Source: an uncultured Flavobacteriaceae bacterium (lineage in GTDB: Bacteria; Bacteroidota; Bacteroidia; Flavobacteriales; Flavobacteriaceae). From it: 64,000 bases of DNA. The translations under genes were made by a program, and so were the position numbers. The notes below the pieces were generated by a model. It saw only the letters and a list, made by a program, of their open reading frames with translations, was not told the origin of the DNA and ran no database searches. Positions 18,908-27,480 of the stretch are shown here, one piece after another. The stretch spans positions 124,001 to 188,000 of the forward strand of contig CANKZQ010000001.1 of assembly GCA_947488345.1 (NCBI GenBank), written 5' to 3'. Numbering within the stretch: the first letter of the stretch is position 1; every line of letters starts with the position of its first letter.

Positions 18908-20037
18908 TAACGAGCTACTTTTTTTCCCATTTTCCAAACGGTATGAATTTGACTGATCACTTTGATATCCTGTAATGGATTACCATCAATTAACACCATA
19001 TTGGCTGTGTATCCTTTTTTGATAAACCCTTGTTTTGGCAATGAAAAAGCCTTGGCTATTGAACTCGTCGCACTTTTCAGGGCCTCGAGCTCTGGAAGTC
19101 CAGCTTCTACCAACAAGGCTATTTCTTTATATAAATCGGTACCATAATTTATTTGAAAATTTGGAGGATCGGTTCCTGCTAAAATTGGCACTCCAGCATC
19201 ATACAATCGTTTTACCTCAGCTAACATTTCCTGTTTCGTTAACAGCACTGTCTTTGGGTTTCTCTTCATTATAGCTTCATAGCCTTTGCTACCCGTAAGC
19301 AACGTTGGAATCACAAAGAATGTATTGTTTTTAACGAGTTCGTTAAAGGCTTTTTCTGGCATTTTTTTATCTCTCCATATATGCACGAGACCGTCTGCTT
19401 TATTGTGCAATACTTTAATAGCATCTTCCATTTTAGATACATGCACTACGGCAATTTTATCTTGCTTGTGCGTTTCATCAATCAAAGCATACACCGTTTC
19501 ATGTGGAAGTGGATTTTTCCAAGGCTCTAAAATTATTTTGATAAAATCGGCTCCTCCATCTATGCGCATTTGAACAAATTTTTTCGCTTCTTCTGGCGTT
19601 GTTAATGTGGGCGTTGGAAACCCAAACTGTGTACCATGCCCTTCGGGCGCTGTGGCTGCTGCTCCTGCCACAAAATAATTGGCATAATGAGTCGAATCAT
19701 TGTATTGCTTCATCATATTCTGCATCATCTCTACTCCATGCATATCTAATAAATTCAGTACACCTGCTTTTGCAGCTTCTTTGAATGATAAAATTGACCA
19801 TGCATGCACATGTGCATTCGTCATTGCAGGCATCAATGTCTTACCCGTCCCATCAATAACCGCATGCTTTCCCTTGATTTTAGAAGCCACTTTTGTGATG
19901 ACACCATTTTCGACAAGTACCGATGTTTTTTCTTGCACTTTTTCACCATCAAACAAACGAACACCATTGATTACAAAACTATCTTGCGCATAGAGTGTAC
20001 TTGAAAAAAGTATAAGCAGAAAGGTAATCTTCTTCAT
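18907..20037 (-). CDS. Secreted amidohydrolase family protein
   Basis: Metal-dependent hydrolase of the imidazolonepropionase/prolidase-like amidohydrolase group, 376 residues, with a signal peptide ending near LYAQ. Metal ligands seen: HVHA (residues near 76), the lysine region DFIKIIL, HVSK, VHIWRD and the aspartate of GTDPPN. The C-terminal strand block KKGYTANMVLIDGNPL closes the barrel-associated sandwich. It overlaps its upstream 2TM gene by 4 bp. The substrate is unknown. Confidence 0.88.
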   Translation of the reverse strand: MKKITFLLILFSSTLYAQDSFVINGVRLFDGEKVQEKTSVLVENGVITKVASKIKGKHAVIDGTGKTLMPAMTNAHVHAWSILSFKEAAKAGVLNLLDMHGVEMMQNMMKQYNDSTHYANYFVAGAAATAPEGHGTQFGFPTPTLTTPEEAKKFVQMRIDGGADFIKIILEPWKNPLPHETVYALIDETHKQDKIAVVHVSKMEDAIKVLHNKADGLVHIWRDKKMPEKAFNELVKNNTFFVIPTLLTGSKGYEAIMKRNPKTVLLTKQEMLAEVKRLYDAGVPILAGTDPPNFQINYGTDLYKEIALLVEAGLPELEALKSATSSIAKAFSLPKQGFIKKGYTANMVLIDGNPLQDIKVISQIHTVWKMGKKVAR

Positions 20038-20378
20038 CTCTTTAATGATTTATAATCATTTTCTTCTTTTTCGATCAGTTCTTTTATTTTACGTTCTTCC
20101 CATCCTTTACCAATCACAAATGAAAACACATCAAACACCACAATTCCGTGAATGACCAATCCAATACCCCAAGGCACCCATGTAAAAAAGGTAGACGTAT
20201 CCCAAAAGGCTTCTATAAATGATTCTCCATCGGCCATATTACGAATTAAACCAGAAATGGTGATAAAACCATTAACACATAAAAAAACAACCAAATGCCA
20301 GTAAAATCCTTTAATCGCATCTACCCTCTTTTTTGCTCTGAGGTAGCTATCTTCTTTCGAATAATCTTTCTTTTCCAT
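20034..20378 (-). CDS. 2TM-domain protein (array copy 4)
   Basis: Small membrane protein of 114 residues with the complete 2TM domain. An amphipathic lead (RAKKRVDAIKGFYWHLVVF) runs into helix 1, then comes a linker, WVPWGIGLVIHG in helix 2, and the basic-acidic tail GKGWEERKIKELIEKE. Unlike its three neighbours it does not end in a WE dipeptide. The family's function is unknown. It overlaps the amidohydrolase start by 4 bp and belongs to the kinase-led array. Confidence 0.85.
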   Translation of the reverse strand: MEKKDYSKEDSYLRAKKRVDAIKGFYWHLVVFLCVNGFITISGLIRNMADGESFIEAFWDTSTFFTWVPWGIGLVIHGIVVFDVFSFVIGKGWEERKIKELIEKEENDYKSLKR

Positions 20379-20389
20379 ACCTTATATGT

Positions 20390-20731
20390 TTACTCCCAAT
20401 TCATCGAACTATTTTTACGATCTTTTTCTAAAATTTCCTTTATTTTTCTGTCTTCCCAATTTTTTCCCATCAATAATGATGGCACATTTAATACCACAAT
20501 ACCGTGAATGAGCAGGCCAATGCCCCAAGGCACCCAGTTAAAAAATGTTTGTAAATTCCAAACAGCATCCATCAATGACAGTCCATCCCGCATCACATGC
20601 ACTGTATGTACTGATGTAATAATCATATTAATGCTCAAATACACCACTAAATGACGGTAAAATCCTTTGATGCGTTCTACCTTCTTTTTTGCACTTGCGT
20701 ATTGCGCTTCGTTATAATGTATTGTCTTCAT
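20390..20731 (-). CDS. 2TM-domain protein (array copy 3)
   Basis: 113-residue 2TM protein. Seen: SAKKKVERIKGFYRHLVVYL, helix 1, the linker with DGLSLMDAVWNL, WVPWGIGLLIHGIVVL, then GKNWEDRKIKEILEKD and the C-terminal residues MNWE. The ATG at 20731 lies 11 bp after the upstream stop and gives the usual family start. An earlier in-frame GTG-like extension would run into the neighbour. Confidence 0.85.
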   Translation of the reverse strand: MKTIHYNEAQYASAKKKVERIKGFYRHLVVYLSINMIITSVHTVHVMRDGLSLMDAVWNLQTFFNWVPWGIGLLIHGIVVLNVPSLLMGKNWEDRKIKEILEKDRKNSSMNWE

Positions 20732-20742
20732 ATTTGTACTTT

Positions 20743-21096
20743 TTACTCCCACTGTGTGGACTGTTGTTTTTGCTCTTCCTCTTCCATCAACTCTTGAATC
20801 TTTTTATCTTCCCAATCCTTAAAAGGCATAAGCTTAGAGCGATAGGCATATAAGCCATGTGACAATACTACAGCTCCCCAGATAAAAGGTATTAAGTTGA
20901 TATTAACATGAATCCAGTATAAAAACTCCGAATCTCTAACCTCTGTATTTGAAAGTATAAAATCTACAATTGTCTGTTTAAATACTAGAAGTACAATTAC
21001 AAAGCCGATATAGACCGCTGCATGTTGATAAAACTCTTTTAGCTCTCTTACATGTTTTACCGCTCGCTCATTTTTTTGAAATCTTTCAGTTTCCAT
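20743..21096 (-). CDS. 2TM-domain protein (array copy 2, most diverged)
   Basis: 117-residue 2TM protein, the most diverged of the set. It keeps VKHVRELKEFYQHAAVY, two hydrophobic helices, a histidine in helix 2 (VLSHGLYAY), FKDWEDKKIQELMEEE and a C-terminal TQWE. The glycine-rich GWGIGL of the others is replaced by IPFIWGAVV. ATG 21096 is chosen because the longer reading overlaps the upstream gene by 50 bp. Confidence 0.83.
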   Translation of the reverse strand: METERFQKNERAVKHVRELKEFYQHAAVYIGFVIVLLVFKQTIVDFILSNTEVRDSEFLYWIHVNINLIPFIWGAVVLSHGLYAYRSKLMPFKDWEDKKIQELMEEEEQKQQSTQWE

Positions 21097-21106
21097 AATG
21101 TTAAAT

Positions 21107-21430
21107 TTACTCCCAGTTTTGCGTTTTAGTAACTCCACGTTCTTGCTCTTCACCATCTTCCATATACTCTCTAATCTTACGTTCTTCCCAATCTTTGTTA
21201 AAAATCGGACTCCAACCGAAGGCTTTCGCAGCGTGAAAGGCTAAACCTATTCCCCACCCTAATGCTGGCCATAAAAACCACATATAATGAAAACCATTTG
21301 TGTAATAGTTGATCACCGCCAATCCGGCAATCACTACGATATAGGAAGTTAAATTCGAATAAAACTTTTTTAACTCCTCTACCTTTTCCTTCGCTCTTAA
21401 ATACTTGCTTTCTTTATCAAAATTTTCCAT
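21107..21430 (-). CDS. 2TM-domain protein (array copy 1)
   Basis: 107-residue 2TM protein directly after the kinase gene (5-bp gap). Closest in sequence to the C-terminal domain of that kinase: both share FPxLGWGxGL-type helix 2, the FGWSP/FGYSP loop and WEERKIREYME/WEERKIREFME. It ends in QNWE. This similarity suggests the free protein arose from, or pairs with, the kinase-borne domain. Confidence 0.86.
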   Translation of the reverse strand: MENFDKESKYLRAKEKVEELKKFYSNLTSYIVVIAGLAVINYYTNGFHYMWFLWPALGWGIGLAFHAAKAFGWSPIFNKDWEERKIREYMEDGEEQERGVTKTQNWE

Positions 21431-21435
21431 CTCTC

Positions 21436-22800
21436 TTATTTTTTTAAATCTTCTTTTTCCATAAATTCTCTAATCTTTCGCTCTTCCCATTTTCTTCCGG
21501 TAAACGGACTATATCCAAAGGCTTCCATACCATGTGCGAGTACGCCAAATCCCCAACCCAACATCGGAAATATCACCCAAGGAAAATCACTTGTTCGATA
21601 ATTTAAAAAGGCTAAAAATGGTATGACGATGGCGTAGGCCATTAAATTGCCATAAAATCCTTTAATTGCCTGAACTCTCTCTTTGGCTTTTATATATCTT
21701 TTATCCTCTATATACGAGGCTTGTGTTTGTATTTTCATGCCAGCAACTTGTTTTGTCAACATCGGTATTTTTACAAAAAAATGTGATGCTGTTTTATTAA
21801 TCTCTACTTGTCTATTTGTTAATAAGCTATAGCGCTGTTGAATGTTAGACAATCCAACCCCACTACTCTTCTTTAATACTTCTTTTGGTTGTAAGATATT
21901 TTCTACAACCAAATTACCGTCTTCCTCAAAAATCCGAATCTTTAGCGGATTTGATGAGTTTACAATATTGTGTTTCACCGCATTCTCCAAGAGTAATTGC
22001 AACGATAGTGGTACTACTCTAGCTTCAGGATTTTGTGCCTTTTCAGGAATTTCAAACACAATACTATCTTCAAATCTCATTTTTAATAAGCGTACATAGG
22101 TCTTTGCAAATTTCAATTCTTCATCGACACTTATCAATTCTTTATTCTTTTGTTCTAGCACATAGCGATATACCTTCGACAACGAGGTCGTAAAGTTTTG
22201 TGCCGCATCAGGATTCTCATCGATCAAACTTGTCAGTACATTCAAGCTATTAAACAAAAAATGTGGATCTAACTGGTTCTTCAAAGCGTCAAACTGCGCT
22301 GAAGCCGTTCCGGCGATGATCTTTTGAACCTTTGTTTCTTGCTTGATAGAGGCTTTCCAATTGATCATAAAATCTCTAGCATGTAAGAACGTCGCTACAC
22401 CAAGTGACAATATAATATTGAACAAATGCATCCAGTTCATTCGTTCGCTAAAGAAAAGCGAAACATCCAAATTATTCATCAAAACGATCTGCACATAATC
22501 AATAATCAACACAATAATGATTGTATAAATGATCGTTCCGATGATACCTGCAACTACACGTTGATTTGTTTGGGTAACCCAACTCCATTTACTCGACAAC
22601 CATCTGTTTAAAAACCCATTACCCAGTCCTAAACCAAATGAATACATCGCCGTGATTCCAAAAGATTTTAAAATGCCTGGTAATGTTGTTTGTTGAAAAA
22701 CAATGGCAAAGAACACTCCTAAAATAAGGGTAATCTTTAGGCAAACGATCACCCCTTTTTTTACCGAATCAAACGCATATATGTCTCGTATCTTCTCCAT
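21436..22800 (-). CDS. LytS-type sensor histidine kinase with C-terminal 2TM domain
   Basis: 454-residue membrane kinase with four N-terminal helices, then a His_kinase module. The phospho-accepting His is in LDPHFLFNSLNVL near residue 190, the N-box is LLLENAVKHN and the G-box GVGLSNIQQRY. After the catalytic core comes a linker and, from about residue 370, a complete 2TM domain (RAKERVQAIKGFYGNLMAY type, ending WEERKIREFMEKED). Ligand-sensing is presumably through the membrane parts. The partner regulator is encoded at 17682-18437 in the same array. Confidence 0.92.
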   Translation of the reverse strand: MEKIRDIYAFDSVKKGVIVCLKITLILGVFFAIVFQQTTLPGILKSFGITAMYSFGLGLGNGFLNRWLSSKWSWVTQTNQRVVAGIIGTIIYTIIIVLIIDYVQIVLMNNLDVSLFFSERMNWMHLFNIILSLGVATFLHARDFMINWKASIKQETKVQKIIAGTASAQFDALKNQLDPHFLFNSLNVLTSLIDENPDAAQNFTTSLSKVYRYVLEQKNKELISVDEELKFAKTYVRLLKMRFEDSIVFEIPEKAQNPEARVVPLSLQLLLENAVKHNIVNSSNPLKIRIFEEDGNLVVENILQPKEVLKKSSGVGLSNIQQRYSLLTNRQVEINKTASHFFVKIPMLTKQVAGMKIQTQASYIEDKRYIKAKERVQAIKGFYGNLMAYAIVIPFLAFLNYRTSDFPWVIFPMLGWGFGVLAHGMEAFGYSPFTGRKWEERKIREFMEKEDLKK

Positions 22801-22802
22801 AA

Positions 22803-23213
22803 TTAATAAGCTATCTTAATCGTTGTATCTGCGTTCATTGTAAATTTGGCATCTTTAAACTTAGGGGGGCCAAAACTTCCCTTTGCATTATTACTCATTG
22901 CTGTTGGCTCTTTCGGAATACCTAAAAAATTGGTATCTAATTTTCCGTTACCATTCTTATCATAGAACGAAGAAACTGCATACGTACCAGCGGTTACATT
23001 TTCAAAAGTTGCTGTTGCTTTTCCATCAGTTATAGAGATAATTGTTCCTTTCATTGGTTTCTTTAAAAAACTATCCTTACTACTATACAAGGCTACATAA
23101 ATCTTGCCCGTTTTGTACTTAGGAATCTCAAATTCAACGGTTAAAGTTCCTGAATCTGTAGTTATAAATGCTACTGAACTGAATATTAAAAATAGGCTAA
23201 GTACTAATTTCAT
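22803..23213 (-). CDS. DUF2141 secreted protein
   Basis: 136-residue exported protein: signal peptide of about 18 residues, then a DUF2141 beta-sandwich. Typical motifs are GKIYVALYSS near the start, YDKNGNGKLDTNFLGIPKEP and the closing FGPPKFKDAKF. The DKNGNGKLD stretch resembles a calcium loop. Its gene sits 2 bp before the kinase start and 15 bp after another DUF2141 gene. Function unknown. Confidence 0.88.
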   Translation of the reverse strand: MKLVLSLFLIFSSVAFITTDSGTLTVEFEIPKYKTGKIYVALYSSKDSFLKKPMKGTIISITDGKATATFENVTAGTYAVSSFYDKNGNGKLDTNFLGIPKEPTAMSNNAKGSFGPPKFKDAKFTMNADTTIKIAY

Positions 23214-23228
23214 TGGTTTTTTTATTGG

Positions 23229-24269
23229 TTAAAATCTAATAGTTAAATCTAAGGATTTATTTTCAACCGTAAACTTTGCATCTTCAAAACTTGGCGGTCC
23301 CATTCTCATTTTATTATTCGATGCGCCGTAATCTTCTTTTGGCATACCAGATGGTTCAAAATCCATGCGCTCGTTACCATTCTTATCATGCAATACTACG
23401 ATAGCATATGTACCAGGTTTCACGTCTTTAAAAATTGCTTGCGAGCTTCCATTGGCAATTGAACTTTTGCTCGTTGCAATTGGTGCTCTTGAAGCGAAAG
23501 CCTCACTGCTATCGTATAGGGCAAAAATAACATCCCCATCTGTTCCTGAAACATTTGGTACTGTTGCCGTAATGGTAACCGATCCCGTTGTTGCAGGCAC
23601 TGCTGAAGTCGTCGATGCTGGAGCTTCCTCTTTTTTGCTTGTCATATCTCCACATCCTTTCAAAACTTGAAGTGTCCAATCTTTTCCCCAGTTTGGTGCA
23701 TACTTACTAGCTGGTTTAAAATCGTCATACATTTTTATCGATTTCTGTAATCTTTTACAATATGGCGAAAGGTCTTGCTTAAAGAAACGTGCACCGCCCA
23801 TTTCAAATTCTGTCAAACCACTATAAGCTCTTGGGTTTGTTTTGTCTAAGGCTATGGCTTTTCGGTATAATTTGATAGTTGGTTCAGAAAGTGCTGCTCC
23901 ATTTACCATCGGGTTTAATACAATTTTAGCCGTGTTAATCATACCCATCACCACATATACTTCAGAATTGTTTGGAGATAAAGCATCCGCCGTAGCAATA
24001 AAATCTTCAGCTAATTTAATTTGTGCTTCTTGTTTTGTTTTATCAGTCATCGTAAATGATGTACGCGCTTTTAACAACGCAATATGATATGAAGGCAGCC
24101 AATTCATTGGTTCTGCACTTGCAATACGCTCTAACATATTTGAAGCTTCGTCGTTTTTATTTTCTGTCATTAATTTGAAGGCTTTTTCCATGCCTTGCTC
24201 AAATTTTGTTTGCGAGTAGGATACTTGTGATAAAACATACACTACAATTACTAATACGATTCTGATCAT
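23229..24269 (-). CDS. TPR-like secreted protein with C-terminal DUF2141 domain
   Basis: First gene of the long minus-strand array. ATG 24269 opens a clean signal peptide ending in SYSQ; a longer in-frame start at 24296 would prefix a charged segment. Residues about 20-200 are alpha-helical and repeat-like (LAPSYHIALLKA-type, NPRAYSGLTEFEMG). A spacer rich in Ala/Thr/Ser follows, and residues about 230-346 form a DUF2141 domain with HDKNGNERMDFEPSGMPKED. It shares that domain with the next protein, suggesting domain duplication. Confidence 0.83.
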   Translation of the reverse strand: MIRIVLVIVVYVLSQVSYSQTKFEQGMEKAFKLMTENKNDEASNMLERIASAEPMNWLPSYHIALLKARTSFTMTDKTKQEAQIKLAEDFIATADALSPNNSEVYVVMGMINTAKIVLNPMVNGAALSEPTIKLYRKAIALDKTNPRAYSGLTEFEMGGARFFKQDLSPYCKRLQKSIKMYDDFKPASKYAPNWGKDWTLQVLKGCGDMTSKKEEAPASTTSAVPATTGSVTITATVPNVSGTDGDVIFALYDSSEAFASRAPIATSKSSIANGSSQAIFKDVKPGTYAIVVLHDKNGNERMDFEPSGMPKEDYGASNNKMRMGPPSFEDAKFTVENKSLDLTIRF

Positions 24270-24331
24270 GATTTTGAGTTTTAAATTATACGTCAAAAGT
24301 CTTGTAACATGTCTGTTTTTAAAAAAATGGC

Positions 24332-24346
24332 TGACCGAACTGTCAT
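24332..24346. promoter_or_regulatory. TGAC/GTCA dyad with TGTCAT, candidate operator
   Basis: TGACCGAACTGTCAT, with TGAC and GTCA separated by 6 bp. It lies 14 bp upstream of the probable -33 box of the serine hydrolase gene and carries the same TGTCAT hexamer seen upstream of the two other serine hydrolase genes in the window. Short motif, so tentative. Confidence 0.3.
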
Positions 24347-24360
24347 TTTTTGAGGATGAA

Positions 24361-24392
24361 TTGTAAATTTTCTTCTAAAAAAGGTAACTTTC
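24361..24392 (+). promoter_or_regulatory. Probable promoter of the 24437 serine hydrolase gene
   Basis: TTG at 24361-24363, a 21-bp spacer, then TAACTTTC (7 of 8 to TANNTTTG) at 24385-24392. It would leave a leader of roughly 38 bases before the ATG. Confidence 0.4.
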
Positions 24393-24436
24393 TGTAAAAA
24401 CAAGCTACTAATTGATATAACTAAACTAACTACATT

Positions 24437-26272
24437 ATGTCATTTATAAAGAGTTACAAGCACGGTAGATTCGCCTATTTATTATTTTTCATTTGCGGTA
24501 TTGCCATTAGCACATCAGTATTGGCACAAAAAGACAAAAGACTAAAAGGCGTTGAAAAAGAACTCAATACTATTCTAGAAACTACTAATGCAGCAGGATT
24601 TTCAGTAGCGGTTGTCGAAGGTAAAAAGATCATCTACGCTAAAGGTTTTGGTTATAGCGATTATGAAAATAAAATCCCTGCCGATGCCAATACCTTATTT
24701 GCGATTGGTTCGAGCACAAAAGCATTTACTTCGGCCATACTCGGGCAATTACGAGATGAAGAAAAACTAAGTTTCGATGAGAGTCCGTTAAAATACATTG
24801 ATGATTTCAAGTTCCAAAATGATGATATGAATAATAACATCATTATTCAAGATTTAATGAGCCACCGGACTGGACTACCGAGGCATGACTATTCATGGTA
24901 CCTATTTCCTTCTTATAATAAGGATAGCTTATTACAGCGTGTTCAATATCAGGAACCGTTTACCGGAGTTCGTCAGCGATGGTACTATAATAATTTTATG
25001 TTTTTAGCTCAAGGTGTGATCGCCGAGCGCATCACCGAAAAAAGTTGGGAAGATAATATCAAAGAACGCTTCTTTGCTCCTTTAGGTATGACGCGTTCGA
25101 ATACTACGATTGACGAATTAGTAAAAAGTACTAATGTGGCAATTGGGTATGAAGTTAAAGAAGACAAAGTTCATAAAATGGATTATTATCGTATTGCTGG
25201 AATGGCCCCCGCAGGAAGTATTAATAGTAGTGCGAATGAAATGTCGAATTGGGTAATTACTTGGATCAACAACGGAAAGTTTAAAGGCAAAGAAATACTA
25301 TCAGAGAGCTATCGAAATGAAGCTATTGGTTCTCATGCTGTTGTTAACAGTGCCTTGCCGGATAAAGAAGTACCAGATGCTCATTTTGCCAATTATGGAA
25401 ACGGATGGTTTTTATCATCGTATAAAAGTCATTACCGAGTAGAACACGGCGGAAATATTGATGGCTTTTCGGCAAGTGTGGCGTTTTATCCGAGCGATAG
25501 CATCGGAATCGTTGTACTGGCTAATCAAAATGGTTCGGCGGTGCCGGGCTTGGTACGAAATACGATTGCCGATCGCATGCTCAAAGAAAAGAGAACCGAT
25601 TGGATCAAAAGATATACTGACGCACAAGCGAAATCACAAAAAGCAGCTGACGAAGCCAAAGATGATTCGAAATCGGCAAATATCCCAAATACCAAACCTT
25701 CGCATATCTTACAAGAATACACAGGTGAGTATAGCAATGAAGGCTATGGGAAATTTAACATTACAGTCGAAAAAGATTCGCTTTTTGCCAATTTCGAACG
25801 TATGAAATTCTATTTAAAGCACTATCACTATGATATTTTTGAACCGTTTAGAGTAGAAAAAACAGGCATTGACACCACAGATTCTGGTCCGTTACGCTTC
25901 AATTTCACCACCAATAATTCGGGCGATATTTCGGGGGCAACAATGCAGGTAGAACCGACCATCGACCCCATTACATTCAAGCGCAAACCGACTTCTATCG
26001 AAGTAAGCAAAGAAACATTAGAACAATATGTAGGGAACTATGAATTAGGGCCAATGACTATGAAAATTTATGTTAAAGAAGCAGGTACAACCCTCTACGC
26101 TTTTGTAAAAGGTCAGCCAGAATATGAACTCATCGCAACCGACAAACATAAGTTCTCATTAAAAATTATTGATGGTTATAAAATTGAATTTTTAGAAGAT
26201 GATAACCAAAAAATTAATGCTTTAAGTATGATTCAACCGAATGGTACTTTTAAAGCAACCCGAAAAAAGTAA
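24437..26272 (+). CDS. Beta-lactamase-family serine hydrolase with DUF3471 tail
   Basis: Exported penicillin-binding-protein-like hydrolase of 611 residues with a signal peptide ending VLAQ. The catalytic SxxK tetrad is Ser92-Ser-Thr-Lys95 (GSSTKAF), followed by SHRTGLPRHD, a YYNN segment in the YxN position, and VEHGGNIDGF as the third motif. From about residue 400 come one or two DUF3471-like C-terminal domains (QEYTGEYSNEGYG and QYVGNYELG). Likely an esterase or D-amino-peptide hydrolase rather than an antibiotic-resistance enzyme. A hairpin terminator follows at 26294. Confidence 0.9.
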   Translation: MSFIKSYKHGRFAYLLFFICGIAISTSVLAQKDKRLKGVEKELNTILETTNAAGFSVAVVEGKKIIYAKGFGYSDYENKIPADANTLFAIGSSTKAFTSAILGQLRDEEKLSFDESPLKYIDDFKFQNDDMNNNIIIQDLMSHRTGLPRHDYSWYLFPSYNKDSLLQRVQYQEPFTGVRQRWYYNNFMFLAQGVIAERITEKSWEDNIKERFFAPLGMTRSNTTIDELVKSTNVAIGYEVKEDKVHKMDYYRIAGMAPAGSINSSANEMSNWVITWINNGKFKGKEILSESYRNEAIGSHAVVNSALPDKEVPDAHFANYGNGWFLSSYKSHYRVEHGGNIDGFSASVAFYPSDSIGIVVLANQNGSAVPGLVRNTIADRMLKEKRTDWIKRYTDAQAKSQKAADEAKDDSKSANIPNTKPSHILQEYTGEYSNEGYGKFNITVEKDSLFANFERMKFYLKHYHYDIFEPFRVEKTGIDTTDSGPLRFNFTTNNSGDISGATMQVEPTIDPITFKRKPTSIEVSKETLEQYVGNYELGPMTMKIYVKEAGTTLYAFVKGQPEYELIATDKHKFSLKIIDGYKIEFLEDDNQKINALSMIQPNGTFKATRKK

Positions 26273-26293
26273 CTAACCAAATCTTTTTTCATT

Positions 26294-26323
26294 AGCCAAT
26301 ACTCATGTGTATTGGCTTTTTTT
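26294..26323 (+). terminator. Rho-independent terminator after the serine hydrolase gene
   Basis: Perfect 9-bp stem AGCCAATAC/GTATTGGCT with a 6-base loop, followed by seven T residues. It separates the serine hydrolase gene from the DUF2652 gene. Confidence 0.85.
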
Positions 26324-26400
26324 ATGCATTCTTGTTACTTCTCTGTAATATTTACGACTAAAGAGGTATCTTTAACCATACAATCTAAGCCCCGCAGCAT

Positions 26401-27480
26401 TTGAATAAATCATTACTCTTTATACCCGATATCTCTGGATACACCGAATTCGTTCAAAATACGGAGGTAGAACACAGCCAACATGTTATTACAGAGCTAC
26501 TCGAAATTCTAATTGATGCCAATACACAACAATTACAACTGGCCGAAGTAGAAGGCGATGCCCTCTTTTTTTATAAAGAACAAGAAATTCCATCTCGCGA
26601 GAAATTATTGGCGCAGGTTGAAACGATGTTTACCGCGTTTTATAGTCACTTAAAACTCTTAGAAAAAAATAGAATTTGCCCGTGTAATGCCTGTGCTACC
26701 GCACCAAATCTTAAACTAAAAATCATTGCACATTGCAGCGATTTACAGTTTATCAATGTGCAAAACAAGCGCAAACCTTTTGGTAGCGAAGTAATTGAAG
26801 CCCATCGTTTGATGAAAAATTCTGTTGATAGTGACAATTATGTATTGATGACCAAAGCCTTGGTAGATACCATTCACCTACCAACCGATTATCAAAGTAT
26901 GCTATTTCATTTTAATGAAGGTAAAGATAGCTATGACAGCAAAGAACTCGATTATATCTATGCCATCATTGATGCCAATGATCTAAAGCTAAAACCATTT
27001 CAAAAAGCAAAAAAAGTACATTTAGAGGAAGATCCTGCCATCACGATCAACAAAGAATTTCCTGTTTCGGCGCCCGAACTCTTAGAATATATTACCAATT
27101 ATAGTTATCGTCATCTTTGGTCTAAAGGAGTCGATAAGATAGAATTTAATGAAAATGAAATTACGCGCATAGGCAGTGAACATGTATGCGTAATCAACGG
27201 AAAACATCTTAATTTTATTACGGTAAGTAAAGATGCTGTACCTGGAACTTTGAGTTATGGTGAATTAACTACGAGTCCGACACCAGTCGATGAATTATAT
27301 CAGTTTTTTGATATCACTCCGTTAACAAATACCTCGTGTACATTGGCATTACATATCCATCTTAGAGCTGCATCACCTCTAAAGAAATTGATGATTTTAT
27401 TTCTAAAACCTGTTTTTAGTAAGAATAACAAAAAAGCCATGGATGATCTTCATGATTTTGTTGTTTCTAAACAAGCTTAA
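26401..27480 (+). CDS. DUF2652 protein with C-terminal SRPBCC-like domain
   Basis: 359 residues. The first 125 or so match DUF2652, a relative of class III adenylate cyclase domains (IPDISGYTEFVQ, EVEGDALFFYK), including a CPCNACATAPNLKLKII segment. From about residue 205 the chain resembles an SRPBCC/polyketide-cyclase fold (EFPVSAPELLEYITNY). The start is TTG at 26401 and no ATG precedes the conserved opening. Whether it makes a cyclic nucleotide is unknown. Its 3' end overlaps the convergent monooxygenase gene by 4 bp. Confidence 0.84.
   Translation: MNKSLLFIPDISGYTEFVQNTEVEHSQHVITELLEILIDANTQQLQLAEVEGDALFFYKEQEIPSREKLLAQVETMFTAFYSHLKLLEKNRICPCNACATAPNLKLKIIAHCSDLQFINVQNKRKPFGSEVIEAHRLMKNSVDSDNYVLMTKALVDTIHLPTDYQSMLFHFNEGKDSYDSKELDYIYAIIDANDLKLKPFQKAKKVHLEEDPAITINKEFPVSAPELLEYITNYSYRHLWSKGVDKIEFNENEITRIGSEHVCVINGKHLNFITVSKDAVPGTLSYGELTTSPTPVDELYQFFDITPLTNTSCTLALHIHLRAASPLKKLMILFLKPVFSKNNKKAMDDLHDFVVSKQA

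Noticed and set aside
18907-18937. Longer start of the DUF2306-like protein inside the amidohydrolase gene
   Set aside because: The ATG at 18907 overlaps the preceding stop as TAATG, the usual arrangement here, and the extension is not hydrophobic like the family start.
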